From Pirellulaceae bacterium (GTDB taxonomy: Bacteria; Planctomycetota; Planctomycetia; Pirellulales; Pirellulaceae), in NCBI GenBank assembly GCA_026004795.1, contig BPJV01000009.1, forward strand, positions 1-64,000: a DNA stretch of 64,000 nucleotides, written 5' to 3'. The position numbers and the translations under genes were made by a program. Positions 1-8,124 of the stretch are shown piece after piece (the first letter of the stretch is position 1; each line of letters starts with the position of its first letter). Under the pieces are notes generated by a model that saw only the letters and a program-made list of their open reading frames with translations, was not told the origin of the DNA and did not search any database.

Positions 1-754
1 ATCCGGAAAACGGTACCAAAGCGGATTTCCCGGCCGCCGCGACCAGCAGCAGACTACCAACCAACAAGGCATGCGACGGAGTGATGGCCGCCACGCCCTC
101 GGGCCAGATCCCCGCCCCCATCATCACGGAGAAATCACCCTCTCCGGTCAATCGATGCGTGGCCAGGGCGGCAACCAGAAAAGCCGCATCCGCCAGCCGA
201 TAAATGGACCATACTCTCTGGCCGTTCAGAACTGGGTTTTCCCGTTCGTGGAAATAGGCAATCAGCAATGCGGAGGACAACCCGACCAATTCCCAACCGA
301 AGAACAGGGTTTCGATCGTGCCCGCCAGAGCCGAGATCACCATCCCAGCGAAGAAGAATGAATAACAGAGGAAGAAACGGTTATAACCTCGCTCTCGGTG
401 CAAGTAGCGTCGGGTGAAAGCCCCCACCACGCTGCACAGCACGAATACCAAGATGGTGAATGGAACGCTCAGTCGATCGAACACGAACTTGAGATGGAAA
501 TGAAAATGCTCAGGTTCGATAGCGATCCAATCCCCCAACTCGATCGGTACGTAATGCTGCCCCCAGGCCAGCATCCCGATCAGCACGCAACATGCAGCCA
601 ACAGACCTATGACCCCAGCAGCAGCCGTCAGGCGCGCCGTGGTAGCTTCCGTCAGCGGGCGTCCAAAAAGCGTGGGAACACCTAGCGCAACGACCAGCGC
701 GGCAGGGCCGGCCACGACGACTGCTCCCAAGTAGAAGTAAATCGAGTCCAACAC
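1..754 (-). CDS. DabB/NuoL-like proton-conducting membrane subunit (partial)
   Basis: The reading frame on the minus strand encodes a polytopic membrane protein of the NuoL/MrpA proton-translocating family; its 3' part lies left of the window. About 251 codons are present. Visible family segments are [32 protein letters not shown] (the conserved Glu in a membrane helix) and [17 protein letters not shown]. The start is taken as GTG at 754, because an in-frame stop lies just upstream and a GAGGAA Shine-Dalgarno sequence sits about 6 nt before it. It follows the DabA gene on the same strand after a 90-nt gap. This matches the two-gene DAB inorganic-carbon accumulation system, in which DabB is the membrane cation-coupling subunit. 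A true complex I NuoL is less likely, because no nuo genes are visible and DabA is adjacent. What lies further left cannot be seen. Confidence 0.85.
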   Translation of the reverse strand, partial: MLDSIYFYLGAVVVAGPAALVVALGVPTLFGRPLTEATTARLTAAAGVIGLLAACCVLIGMLAWGQHYVPIELGDWIAIEPEHFHFHLKFVFDRLSVPFTILVFVLCSVVGAFTRRYLHRERGYNRFFLCYSFFFAGMVISALAGTIETLFFGWELVGLSSALLIAYFHERENPVLNGQRVWSIYRLADAAFLVAALATHRLTGEGDFSVMMGAGIWPEGVAAITPSHALLVGSLLLVAAAGKSALVPFSG

Positions 755-844
755 GTCTGTATTTCCTCATATCCGATATTGCTATTTCGCGTATACAGGC
801 TTGATTCGCGCCGTTGCACCATCTCCCATTCCCAGATCAATCCG

Positions 845-3800
845 CTATACCGAACGCGGTGGAATCACTGATGCCGGAGCCAGGTGGTCGCGCCAACCGC
901 GATACCATTCGACCGACGACGCGACTTGGGGCAGCCGATGCGACTCGGGGCGATAGCGCGCAAAACCGTCCTGGCCATAGAGCTGGATCTCATTCCGCTG
1001 CGCATCGTACAGGGCCAGTTGCACCCAGCGATTGCGAACCAATCTGCCGATGTTGGGCAACTTTTCCATGATTCGCGTCATCGTTTCCGGCGATGTTTCG
1101 ATAACGAACAGGATTCGCATCGGCTCGTGGATCTCGACCATCTGAGCCGACAGCCCCGGCCGACTATCACTGCCCGCCCCAGTCATCACTCCGGCCAGGC
1201 CGGCCAGGTTGTGGGGCAGCTTGGATCCGCAACCGTAGCCTTCGTTGTCTACGGTGGAAAAGTAATATTCGAGATTGATACCCGCGCAGACAGGAATCGC
1301 CGCACTCAGGATCCGTGTCAGGATCGTGGCTTCCTCGTCATCGATCCCAGGATCATACGATGTCAGAAATGCACGCCGGTCCAGATACAATCCGCGGCTC
1401 CACTCGCGACGTCCCACGAAGCACAAAGCATCAGTTGCGTGATTGTATTCCGGCCGCGCCTGGGACAGATCCTCGGCTCGTTGTTCCACATGCTGCAACG
1501 CCTCTGCATAACCCAAGTCCAGCGGAGCCGATTCGAATCGTCGACAACGTTCGTGCGCATTGCGGGCTCGCGCATCATGAATACTGCGTTCCATTCGGCG
1601 AAACAGAGCGCGATGGGTTCGTGGCAGGAGGTCGAGATCGAAGTATTCGACTTCATCGTTGCACGTATTGTGATATGCCCCCAGGAACCGTACATCCTCG
1701 GGGATCTCGATCCCCGCCTGTTGGACCAATCTTCTGACGCGGGGATCGTTGGCCATGGCCGCGAAAGCGCGAGCGTTTGGACCACCACGGCCACCACTGC
1801 ATGCGCCGCAATTGTAGGCAGACTCATGGGGATTGTTCATGCTGCTGCTGCCATGCCCGACAAACAAAATCAACGGCGAAAAGTCCCGCACCAATCCGAT
1901 ATCTTGCAACGTGCGCTGGACGATCAGAGCCATCTCTTCCACCGTGTACCCCTGGGCATCTTCATCCGGGCCCGGTTCCGGAGTGAACCGCTCGATCCGC
2001 AATTCGGTTGCGGGCGGATTGACGAACGAACCGAACAATTCCCTCATGCGTGCCGTCAAACGCGGCGCCAAGATGCGAGCCACCAAGGGGAAGGTGGCCA
2101 ACGATCCGAGCACACCAGTCAGTGCCCCGCCCAACAGCGTGCGGGAGCGGGAGTGCAGGTAGTGCGTAATGCGACCGAGCAACTGCCGCCTTTGCGAGCG
2201 CCGTTGGCTGACATCGATGGCGGAGAGCATCGGCTCCTCTTGGACATAATGGTCGGGAGTGATGACGATCGGGCACAAGGGGCGAAAATGCGCTTCGGTC
2301 GCTCCCCGGTAGTACATCGCGACCGCGTAGAACCCGGCCGCACCAAATGTCTCACATTCGGGATCGACCTCTTCCAAGTGGCGGCGGAACGACTCTTCCC
2401 GGTCATCGATGCAGCAGACAACTTGATACGCGGGCCGACCGGGAGTCCGTGGCGCGGTGGGACCATCTCCCTCTACGCGGTTGTGGTTGATGATGCCATC
2501 GAGGATCTCATTGCGGTACTTGCGCTCATAAGCAAGCTGAAAGACGCGCCGCCGCTCCAAACCATCAAAGCTGTTAATTTCCTGCAGCAACTGTCGCCAC
2601 TGCTCGGGCGCCAAATGCACCAGATCTTCCGGACTCCAGCCGCGGACCTGTGCCAATTGAAAGACGGTGAATGCCTGCTGCAGTTCGGTTGCATGCTCGG
2701 GCGTCGATGGCCGATAGGTCCTTGCAAATCGCTCCCGAAGTGCGGACAACTCTCTTTCGTGAAAGTATTGCCGAGCCATCCACTGCAATGCGTAGCGTTC
2801 CAGTGTTAGACGTACTGCCAAATATTCGACCAAACTTCCTGGGGGTGCTGGACGGGGAGTCCAGGGAGCATTCGTCTCCATTTGCCACATCAAACCAGCC
2901 CAACCACGCAAGGCCAACAGGTTCTGCAAGACGAAGTCGTCTACCGCCTCCGCAGGAATGCTGAGCCTGTCCATATTGCGTTGGATCAACTGCCACGCAT
3001 CGATGCCCTCGTCCAGCACCTCCTGCATTTCCTCCTGCAACCCTTTCATCCAAGGAGGAGCAACTGCCTTGCGGCAAGAATACAAAGTGGCGAATGATCG
3101 CAGCAAACCATCTTCCCGAGCAGGTACATCCCAATCCGCGAAACCCTGATCGAGGTACGCCGCACAAAAACGAATGAGCACATCGTTTACCAGTCGGTCG
3201 GGATCGATACCGGTTTCCGAAAGGATGCCATCACGCAACCGTTGAAAACCGCTGGCCGCCGATTCTCTCGATGCGGGAGATCGCGTTCCTTGTTGAATGC
3301 TCAGAGACGCACCCTCGTGCGGAGAGCTACTCTGGACAGAGCGCACGCCATGCAAGCAGACCCTCCACAGAAAGCGGAGAAAGAAGGACTCCCACTGTTG
3401 CTCCGACCAGGACTCGACGCGGTGCCGCCCGAGATCTTCGCACAATTCATCCAGGAGGTGGCGAGCCAGGACCTCCGTGCCATTTCCATTGGCCTGCAAG
3501 TCCCGCATCACCCAGTGTTTCGTCTCGATGACCATATGGTCGCGCAAGGCGGGTTCGACTTCGGGACGAAACCGGTCCAGCGCGTCGGTCTCCGCGATCA
3601 GCCATTGGAGTTCCACATCCGGCGCGATCTTGATGGGGAACTGGAGCATCGCCAACCGCAGCGAATAACGGGTGCCAAAGGAGGCTACGAAGATCCCGCC
3701 CGACTCCCCCAAATCGTCCATCAGTACGGCCTGCAAATCTTCGACTCGAAGCCGTCCTTGTTCGAACAGGCGGCGGAATTCTTCCTCGCTCAGGTACGGT

Positions 3801-4027
3801 TCGCACCCATACAACCTCAGCCCTTCCAGCACCGCTTGCTCGAACGGCAGCTCCTCGAAGGCATGCAACGTGTTGTGATGTACGAATACGGAGATCGGAC
3901 CTTGCGAGGGCAATAGGTGCGCGGCGTGTTCAATAGCGTGCTGCAGACGTTCGCGCGACAACGCGAAGTGCTGGGTGGCTAGAACAAGATTGCTGGGGGG
4001 ATCCGCTGACGCAGAGTCTGCTGGCAT
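845..4027 (-). CDS. dabA: DabA (DUF2309/UPF0753), inorganic carbon transporter catalytic subunit
   Basis: This is a 1060-residue protein of the DUF2309 family. DabA is a beta-carbonic-anhydrase-like zinc subunit that works with a NuoL-type partner to accumulate bicarbonate. The likely zinc and catalytic residues are visible: CCIDDREE around residues 538-545 (Cys and Asp), and GHGSSSMNNPHESAYNCGAC around 724-743 (His and Cys). Length and motif order match full-length members. The ATG at 4027 has only a weak purine-rich stretch before it. The DabB/NuoL-like gene follows 90 nt downstream, so the order is A then B. The IS66 left end lies about 170 bp upstream and may have displaced or altered the original promoter. 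Family assignment is firm; carbon uptake as the role in this organism is by family knowledge. Confidence 0.93.
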   Translation of the reverse strand: MPADSASADPPSNLVLATQHFALSRERLQHAIEHAAHLLPSQGPISVFVHHNTLHAFEELPFEQAVLEGLRLYGCEPYLSEEEFRRLFEQGRLRVEDLQAVLMDDLGESGGIFVASFGTRYSLRLAMLQFPIKIAPDVELQWLIAETDALDRFRPEVEPALRDHMVIETKHWVMRDLQANGNGTEVLARHLLDELCEDLGRHRVESWSEQQWESFFLRFLWRVCLHGVRSVQSSSPHEGASLSIQQGTRSPASRESAASGFQRLRDGILSETGIDPDRLVNDVLIRFCAAYLDQGFADWDVPAREDGLLRSFATLYSCRKAVAPPWMKGLQEEMQEVLDEGIDAWQLIQRNMDRLSIPAEAVDDFVLQNLLALRGWAGLMWQMETNAPWTPRPAPPGSLVEYLAVRLTLERYALQWMARQYFHERELSALRERFARTYRPSTPEHATELQQAFTVFQLAQVRGWSPEDLVHLAPEQWRQLLQEINSFDGLERRRVFQLAYERKYRNEILDGIINHNRVEGDGPTAPRTPGRPAYQVVCCIDDREESFRRHLEEVDPECETFGAAGFYAVAMYYRGATEAHFRPLCPIVITPDHYVQEEPMLSAIDVSQRRSQRRQLLGRITHYLHSRSRTLLGGALTGVLGSLATFPLVARILAPRLTARMRELFGSFVNPPATELRIERFTPEPGPDEDAQGYTVEEMALIVQRTLQDIGLVRDFSPLILFVGHGSSSMNNPHESAYNCGACSGGRGGPNARAFAAMANDPRVRRLVQQAGIEIPEDVRFLGAYHNTCNDEVEYFDLDLLPRTHRALFRRMERSIHDARARNAHERCRRFESAPLDLGYAEALQHVEQRAEDLSQARPEYNHATDALCFVGRREWSRGLYLDRRAFLTSYDPGIDDEEATILTRILSAAIPVCAGINLEYYFSTVDNEGYGCGSKLPHNLAGLAGVMTGAGSDSRPGLSAQMVEIHEPMRILFVIETSPETMTRIMEKLPNIGRLVRNRWVQLALYDAQRNEIQLYGQDGFARYRPESHRLPQVASSVEWYRGWRDHLAPASVIPPRSV

Positions 4028-4197
4028 TCTCGATGGTTCTTGCGGTAATGTCGATGGCTACCCCACCACGGCGATCCGAAACCACCGTTGGTGCCTTAGA
4101 GTACGATGTACGCCACGGACGACTGCTCTGTTGCAGTTGTGAAGCGCATCATGGTTGTACCGCGTCGATCGACCGTTGGCACAAATTATTAAATCTT

Positions 4198-4219
4198 TTG
4201 TGAGTTTGCGGTAAGCGTG
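4198..4219 (+). repeat. IS66 left terminal inverted repeat
   Basis: These 22 bp read identically to the reverse complement of 7248-7269. The repeat contains TTTGCGGTAAGCGTG; the GTAAGCG portion is the hallmark tip of IS66 ends. Identity falls off directly inside the element. Confidence 0.9.
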
Positions 4220-4290
4220 TGTGAGGATTTTTGGGAGAACGGGTAGGCTGGAGGTGGGTTTGATGCTCTAGCCGAAAGGAGCGCCGTTCC

Positions 4291-4776
4291 ATGGAACAGT
4301 TGAGTGCACATAACGAGCGTCTTGCTGCAACTAACGATTTTACTGCAACTAACGATCGGCTTACTGCAACGAACGATCGTCTTTTCGAGCAGGCCGCGGA
4401 GGCGTTCAGGCAGTGGAGGGGGGCGAAGTCGGGACGCGGGCGGATTCCAGATGAACTATGGGATTTGGCGTGTCAGGTCGCTCGCAGGCACGGCGTCGCG
4501 AAGACCGCCGGAGCGCTGAAGCTCGATTACTATACCTTGCAAAGACGGTTGGACGGTCGTGGTGGAGCCCGGGGTAAGGCCGTTGACACTCCAAAGAAGC
4601 GTCGTCGTGGCAGTGCGGGGGCGTTCGTGGAGCTGGCTCCGGTAACGAACATCAGTCCGCAGGCGGAGTGCGAATTGGAATTCGAGAACGGCCGCGGTAC
4701 CAAGCTGACCCTGCGTTGGAAGGGAAGCACACCGCCCGACCTGGCTGCGCTCAGCCAACTGGTCCGCCAGGAGTAG
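4291..4776 (+). CDS. tnpA: IS66 accessory protein TnpA
   Basis: This is a 161-residue IS66-family TnpA-type protein, thought to help transposition as a small DNA-binding accessory. The central segment DELWDLACQVARRHGVAKTA resembles a helix-turn-helix. The C-terminal part (ECELEFENGRGTKLTLRWKG) is the strand-rich end usual for this family. The N-terminus is odd: residues 11-31 are nearly pure repeats of TATNDRL. The upstream sequence GAAAGGAGCGCC gives a good ribosome-binding site for the ATG at 4291. tnpB starts 5 nt after its stop, consistent with one transcript. Confidence 0.85.
   Translation: MEQLSAHNERLAATNDFTATNDRLTATNDRLFEQAAEAFRQWRGAKSGRGRIPDELWDLACQVARRHGVAKTAGALKLDYYTLQRRLDGRGGARGKAVDTPKKRRRGSAGAFVELAPVTNISPQAECELEFENGRGTKLTLRWKGSTPPDLAALSQLVRQE
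4321..4383 (+). repeat. 21-bp in-frame tandem repeat in tnpA
   Basis: Three near-identical 21-bp units encode LAATNDF, TATNDRL and TATNDRL at the N-terminus of TnpA. The seven-residue period suggests a short coiled coil whose length could vary by slippage. Confidence 0.8.
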
Positions 4777-4781
4777 CGGCC

Positions 4782-5147
4782 ATGCTGCAGATCACCCCGC
4801 ACATGCGTCTGCTGGTGGCGGTCGAGCCGGCTGATTTTCGCAAGGGCATCGACGGGTTGGTACGGCTGTGCAAGGACGTGCTCGATGAAGATCCTCTGGA
4901 CGGCGCCGTGTTCGTGTTCCGCAACCGCCGGGCCACGGCCATCAAGGTGCTGATGTACGACGGCCAGGGGTTTTGGCTGTGCCAGAAACGGCTGTCGACC
5001 GGACGCTTCCGGCACTGGCCCGACGGCGTCAAGGACGCGGCAGCCGCATCGCTGGCCGCCCATCAACTGTTGGTTCTGTTGGCGGCGGGGAATCCCGAGC
5101 GAACCGAAGCTCCGGAGGACTGGCGGCCGGTGCGGCGCGGCGCCTAG
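4782..5147 (+). CDS. tnpB: IS66 Orf2 protein TnpB
   Basis: This is a 121-residue IS66 Orf2-like protein. Diagnostic segments are PADFRKGIDGLVRLCKDV, DGAVFVFRNRRATAIKVL and GFWLCQKRLSTGRF, which are highly conserved in TnpB. The ATG at 4782 was preferred because the family begins just before the MRLLVAVEPADFRKGIDG block, and because tnpA ends 5 nt before. An open frame further upstream in the same phase overlaps tnpA and is not needed. The protein is required with TnpA and TnpC for transposition in studied IS66 members. Confidence 0.9.
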   Translation: MLQITPHMRLLVAVEPADFRKGIDGLVRLCKDVLDEDPLDGAVFVFRNRRATAIKVLMYDGQGFWLCQKRLSTGRFRHWPDGVKDAAAASLAAHQLLVLLAAGNPERTEAPEDWRPVRRGA

Positions 5148-5412
5148 CGGCCCGGGGCACTCCAGGCTGGTCATTTTTTCGAAAATTGACGTTCTACCAT
5201 TTCGCCGAAATGGGATAAAACGATGGCGGCTTCGTCGACTGCTTAATAGTCCGGGCGGCTCGGTCTCCCGGGCGGCGCAGCTGCCGTGCGGCGCAGCTGC
5301 CGAGCGGCTGAGTACCTCGTGTGTTCCAGTTGCTCGTGTGTCTCAGCAGCGGCAGCACGAAGCGGTCTTCAACGATTCCCGCGCTCTGACTTGCAAATCG
5401 GTGGACGTCTCG

Positions 5413-7107
5413 ATGGCTGGCTCGGCAAAACGGAAACGACCATCACGACGATCAGGCTCATCGCGGCCGGAGGTGCAAGTGGTCGACATCACGATCGACG
5501 ACTTGAACCGGCTGCTGGACCGGATCGAGCAGCGGAAGTTGGAAGAGTCGGACTACGACCTGCTGCTGAAAGTGCTGCGGTCGTACGACTATGTGATGAG
5601 CCTGTTGCGTGACGACCACGTCCGGCTAAGTCGGCTCAAGCGAGTGTTGTTCGGCAACACCGAGACGCTGAAGAACGTGATCGGTCGCGGCAAGTCGGAC
5701 GATCAGGCGGCGGCCGAGGGGGCTGAGACGGACGGCGCTGCCGCGTCGGAACCAGCGTCGCCGGCCTCGCCCGCTCAGCCCGGACATGGACGCAACGGGG
5801 CCGACCAATACCAGGCGGCGCGAGAGGTCCGCGTCGAGCACGATCGATTGCGACCTGACGACATCTGCCCGGAGTGCGGTGACGGCAAGCTCTACGAGAT
5901 CGGTCCGCGGGTGGTGGTGCGGGTCAGCGGCCAGCCGCCGTTGGCAGCGACGGTCTATCGGCTGCAGCGATTGCGATGCACTCTGTGCGGACAGTTGTTC
6001 CACGCCGAGACGCCGCCCGAAGCGCAGGGACAGAAGTACGACGAGACGTCCGCGGCCATGATTGCTCTGTTGAAATACGGGTCGGGGTTGCCTTTCAACC
6101 GACTGGCACGGCTGGAGGAGGCGTTGGGCACGCCCCTCCCGCCGTCGACGCAGTGGCAAATCGTTGCCACCTACCTGCCCATCCCCAAGCTGGTTTACCA
6201 CGCCTTGATCCATGAGACATCGCATTGGGACTTGTATCACAACGACGACACGTCGATCAAGATCCTGAATAAGCTGGGCTTGGAAAAACCGGATAGCGGC
6301 TCAGGTCGAACTCGCACCGGCACGTTCACTTCGACGGTGGTTGCCCGCCGAGAAGGGCTCGATGCTGCGCTCTTTTTCAGCGGGCATCGGCATGCGGGCG
6401 AAAACCTGGCAGCGGTGCTGCGCGATCGACCGGAAGAACTGGCTGCGCCGATCCAGATGTGCGATGCGTTGTCGCGGAACATGCCCGATGAGCTGCGAGC
6501 GATCGTGGCCCATTGTCTGGCCCACGCGCGGCGGAACTTCGTGGACCTGGTCGACGTGTTCCCCGACGAGGCGGAGTATGTGATCCGGCAGCTCAGTCAC
6601 GTCTACCGCGTGGATGCCGAGGCGCGGCGTAAGGGATTGTCTCCCCAGAAGCGGCTGGCGTTGCACCGAGCCAAGAGCCAACGGGTGATGGACGGCCTGC
6701 ACAAATGGCTGACCCGGCAATTGGACGACCGGCTTGTGGAGCCGAATTCAGCGCTGGGGCACGCGATCAACTACATGCTCAAGCACTGGGAGCGGCTGAC
6801 CCAGTTCTTGCGAGTTCCCGGTGCTCCTCTGGATAACAACGTGGCCGAGCGTGCCCTGAAGAAATCGATTTTGCACCGCAAGAACTCGCTCTTCTATCGC
6901 TCAGCCAACGGAGCAGAGGCGGGCGACGTCTACATGACGCTGATCCATACGTGCGAATTGAATCGCATCAATCCTTATCAATATCTGGTAGCGTTGCTTC
7001 GCCACGCCGACGACGTGGCCTCCCAGCCCCATGCCTGGCTCCCTTGGAACTACGCTCGGCGTCAAACCGAGCTTGCCCAGGCGGGCGTGACCCCCCAAAG
7101 CGTCTAA
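5413..7107 (+). CDS. tnpC: IS66 transposase TnpC (DDE type)
   Basis: This is the transposase proper, about 564 residues from the ATG at 5413; an in-frame GTG at 5338 would add 25 residues. An N-terminal helical leucine-rich part is followed by a zinc-binding segment (CPECGDGKL and CTLCGQ). The DDE catalytic core follows, with candidate acids in HNDDTSIKIL, in MCDALSRN and in NNVAERALK (Glu). The conserved CLAHARRNFVDL and HRKNSLFYRS blocks are present. The frame is intact, so the element may still be active. A 15-bp direct repeat (5272-5286 and 5288-5302) and a hairpin (5197-5213) lie in the 265-bp gap after tnpB; their role is unknown. Confidence 0.92.
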   Translation: MAGSAKRKRPSRRSGSSRPEVQVVDITIDDLNRLLDRIEQRKLEESDYDLLLKVLRSYDYVMSLLRDDHVRLSRLKRVLFGNTETLKNVIGRGKSDDQAAAEGAETDGAAASEPASPASPAQPGHGRNGADQYQAAREVRVEHDRLRPDDICPECGDGKLYEIGPRVVVRVSGQPPLAATVYRLQRLRCTLCGQLFHAETPPEAQGQKYDETSAAMIALLKYGSGLPFNRLARLEEALGTPLPPSTQWQIVATYLPIPKLVYHALIHETSHWDLYHNDDTSIKILNKLGLEKPDSGSGRTRTGTFTSTVVARREGLDAALFFSGHRHAGENLAAVLRDRPEELAAPIQMCDALSRNMPDELRAIVAHCLAHARRNFVDLVDVFPDEAEYVIRQLSHVYRVDAEARRKGLSPQKRLALHRAKSQRVMDGLHKWLTRQLDDRLVEPNSALGHAINYMLKHWERLTQFLRVPGAPLDNNVAERALKKSILHRKNSLFYRSANGAEAGDVYMTLIHTCELNRINPYQYLVALLRHADDVASQPHAWLPWNYARRQTELAQAGVTPQSV

Positions 7108-7247
7108 ATCCAGCCAACCGCCAGCCCCGGCAACCCGCTAGTTCCGGGCTATCACCCCCTCCCACCACCACAAGCACCACCACCACCATCTAGGTCGCTC
7201 AGGCCACCAATCACCCGCCCAATTCCATCCAAGATTTTTCCAGCCCG

Positions 7248-7269
7248 CACGCTTACCGCAAACTCACAA
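7248..7269 (-). repeat. IS66 right terminal inverted repeat
   Basis: This is the perfect 22-bp inverted partner of 4198-4219. It ends 3 bp before the first in-frame ATG of the truncated hydrolase gene. Confidence 0.9.
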
Positions 7270-7272
7270 CCG

Positions 7273-8124
7273 ATGATGGTCTATGTCTGTCCGCGTGAGC
7301 CGAACGCATCTCAGATCGCGCATGTCGCGAAATCAATAAAAGCGACTGCTGAGACTTATGTGGTCGACGATGTGATGGTGGTTTTCCCGGAAACTTGCGT
7401 GAATTGGACAGTCGAAGGTGAAGAGAGTGAGGGGCAACGGGCCCTTATCGAACTGTCCACATCTTCGCAGGCTATGATCCTTTTGGGCGCTTGGTTTCCA
7501 ACGGCCGGTGAAGGCTATCGCAATGCGGTTGTTGTCCTCGAAAATGGTACCGTGGCGGCCGTCGTCGACAAGATGCACCAAGTTCCGTTTGTGGAGAGCC
7601 GTCCCGTGGGAACGGCGTTGCTAAAAAAGTTGGGGTGGATACCGACGGCGGCGATCCGAGATGTGGCGCCGACACAGAGGTTGGAGATCGATGCATGGAA
7701 ACGTGGCAAGCTCGCAGTCTCCCTTGGAGTTTGTTATGACATCTTTTTCGGTGGAACGTTTCGGCGGTTCCCAGCGAGAACAGTTGGTCTGTCGGTATGC
7801 TGTCTCGATGAAAGTTTCGATAGCACGGGCGTATTTAGGAAACTGTCGTCGCTGCATGCACGCCTGAGAGCGGTGGAATTCCGACAACCGATGGTGAGGA
7901 GTTCGCTTGGTGGTCGAAGCGGCGTGACGGATCCTGACGGAAGCCAACTCGATCCCGTCGAAGTCACTGAAGCGTATTCCGTTTACTTGGTTCGACCGCG
8001 GTTCACGGAAACCGTTTACGAACGGTGGGGCGACTGGTTTCCGTTGCTGTGTTGTGGAGTTGGGATAGTTGCCGCCAGCATCACCCTTACTCGTGCTTGT
8101 GCGGTATGGGGCAACGGGCGATGA
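7273..8124 (+). pseudogene. 5'-truncated apolipoprotein N-acyltransferase-like (Lnt) carbon-nitrogen hydrolase
   Basis: The 283-residue frame holds most of a carbon-nitrogen hydrolase domain with the Glu-Lys-Cys triad: Glu in VVFPETCVNW, Lys in DKMHQVPFVESRP and Cys in LGVCYDIFFGG. The order, the DPDGSQLDP segment and a C-terminal membrane helix (WFPLLCCGVGIVAASITL) match the C-terminal half of Lnt, which transfers the third acyl chain onto lipoproteins. The N-terminal membrane domain of about 200 residues is absent. The coding sequence begins right at the IS66 border, and the DNA left of the element shows no trace of it. The stop overlaps the next start (ATGA, 8121-8124). It may be a dead gene or a short expressed remnant; an intact stand-alone hydrolase is less likely given the breakpoint. 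Confidence 0.75.

Larger units (their letters stand above)
4198..7269. mobile_element. IS66-family insertion sequence, complete
   Basis: A roughly 3.07-kb element is bounded by a perfect 22-bp inverted repeat (4198-4219 and 7248-7269). Each repeat contains the GTAAGCG tip typical of IS66-family ends. It carries tnpA, tnpB and tnpC in the canonical order, all on the plus strand and all with intact reading frames. The bases just outside the repeats do not form the 8-bp direct repeat expected from IS66 insertion. The right end is 3 bp before the open part of a truncated Lnt-like gene. An intact open element without target duplication suggests that sequence next to it was deleted after, or during, insertion. 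Confidence 0.93.

Noticed and set aside
884-2809. Long open frame (641 codons) on the plus strand opposite dabA
   Set aside because: It is antisense to a gene with clear family motifs, has no domain-like segments and reflects GC-rich codon use.
4203-7264. 8-bp target-site duplication of IS66
   Set aside because: The 8 bp outside the GTAAGCG tips (AGTTTGCG and CGCAAACT) are inverted, not direct, and belong to the longer terminal repeat; bases further out do not match.
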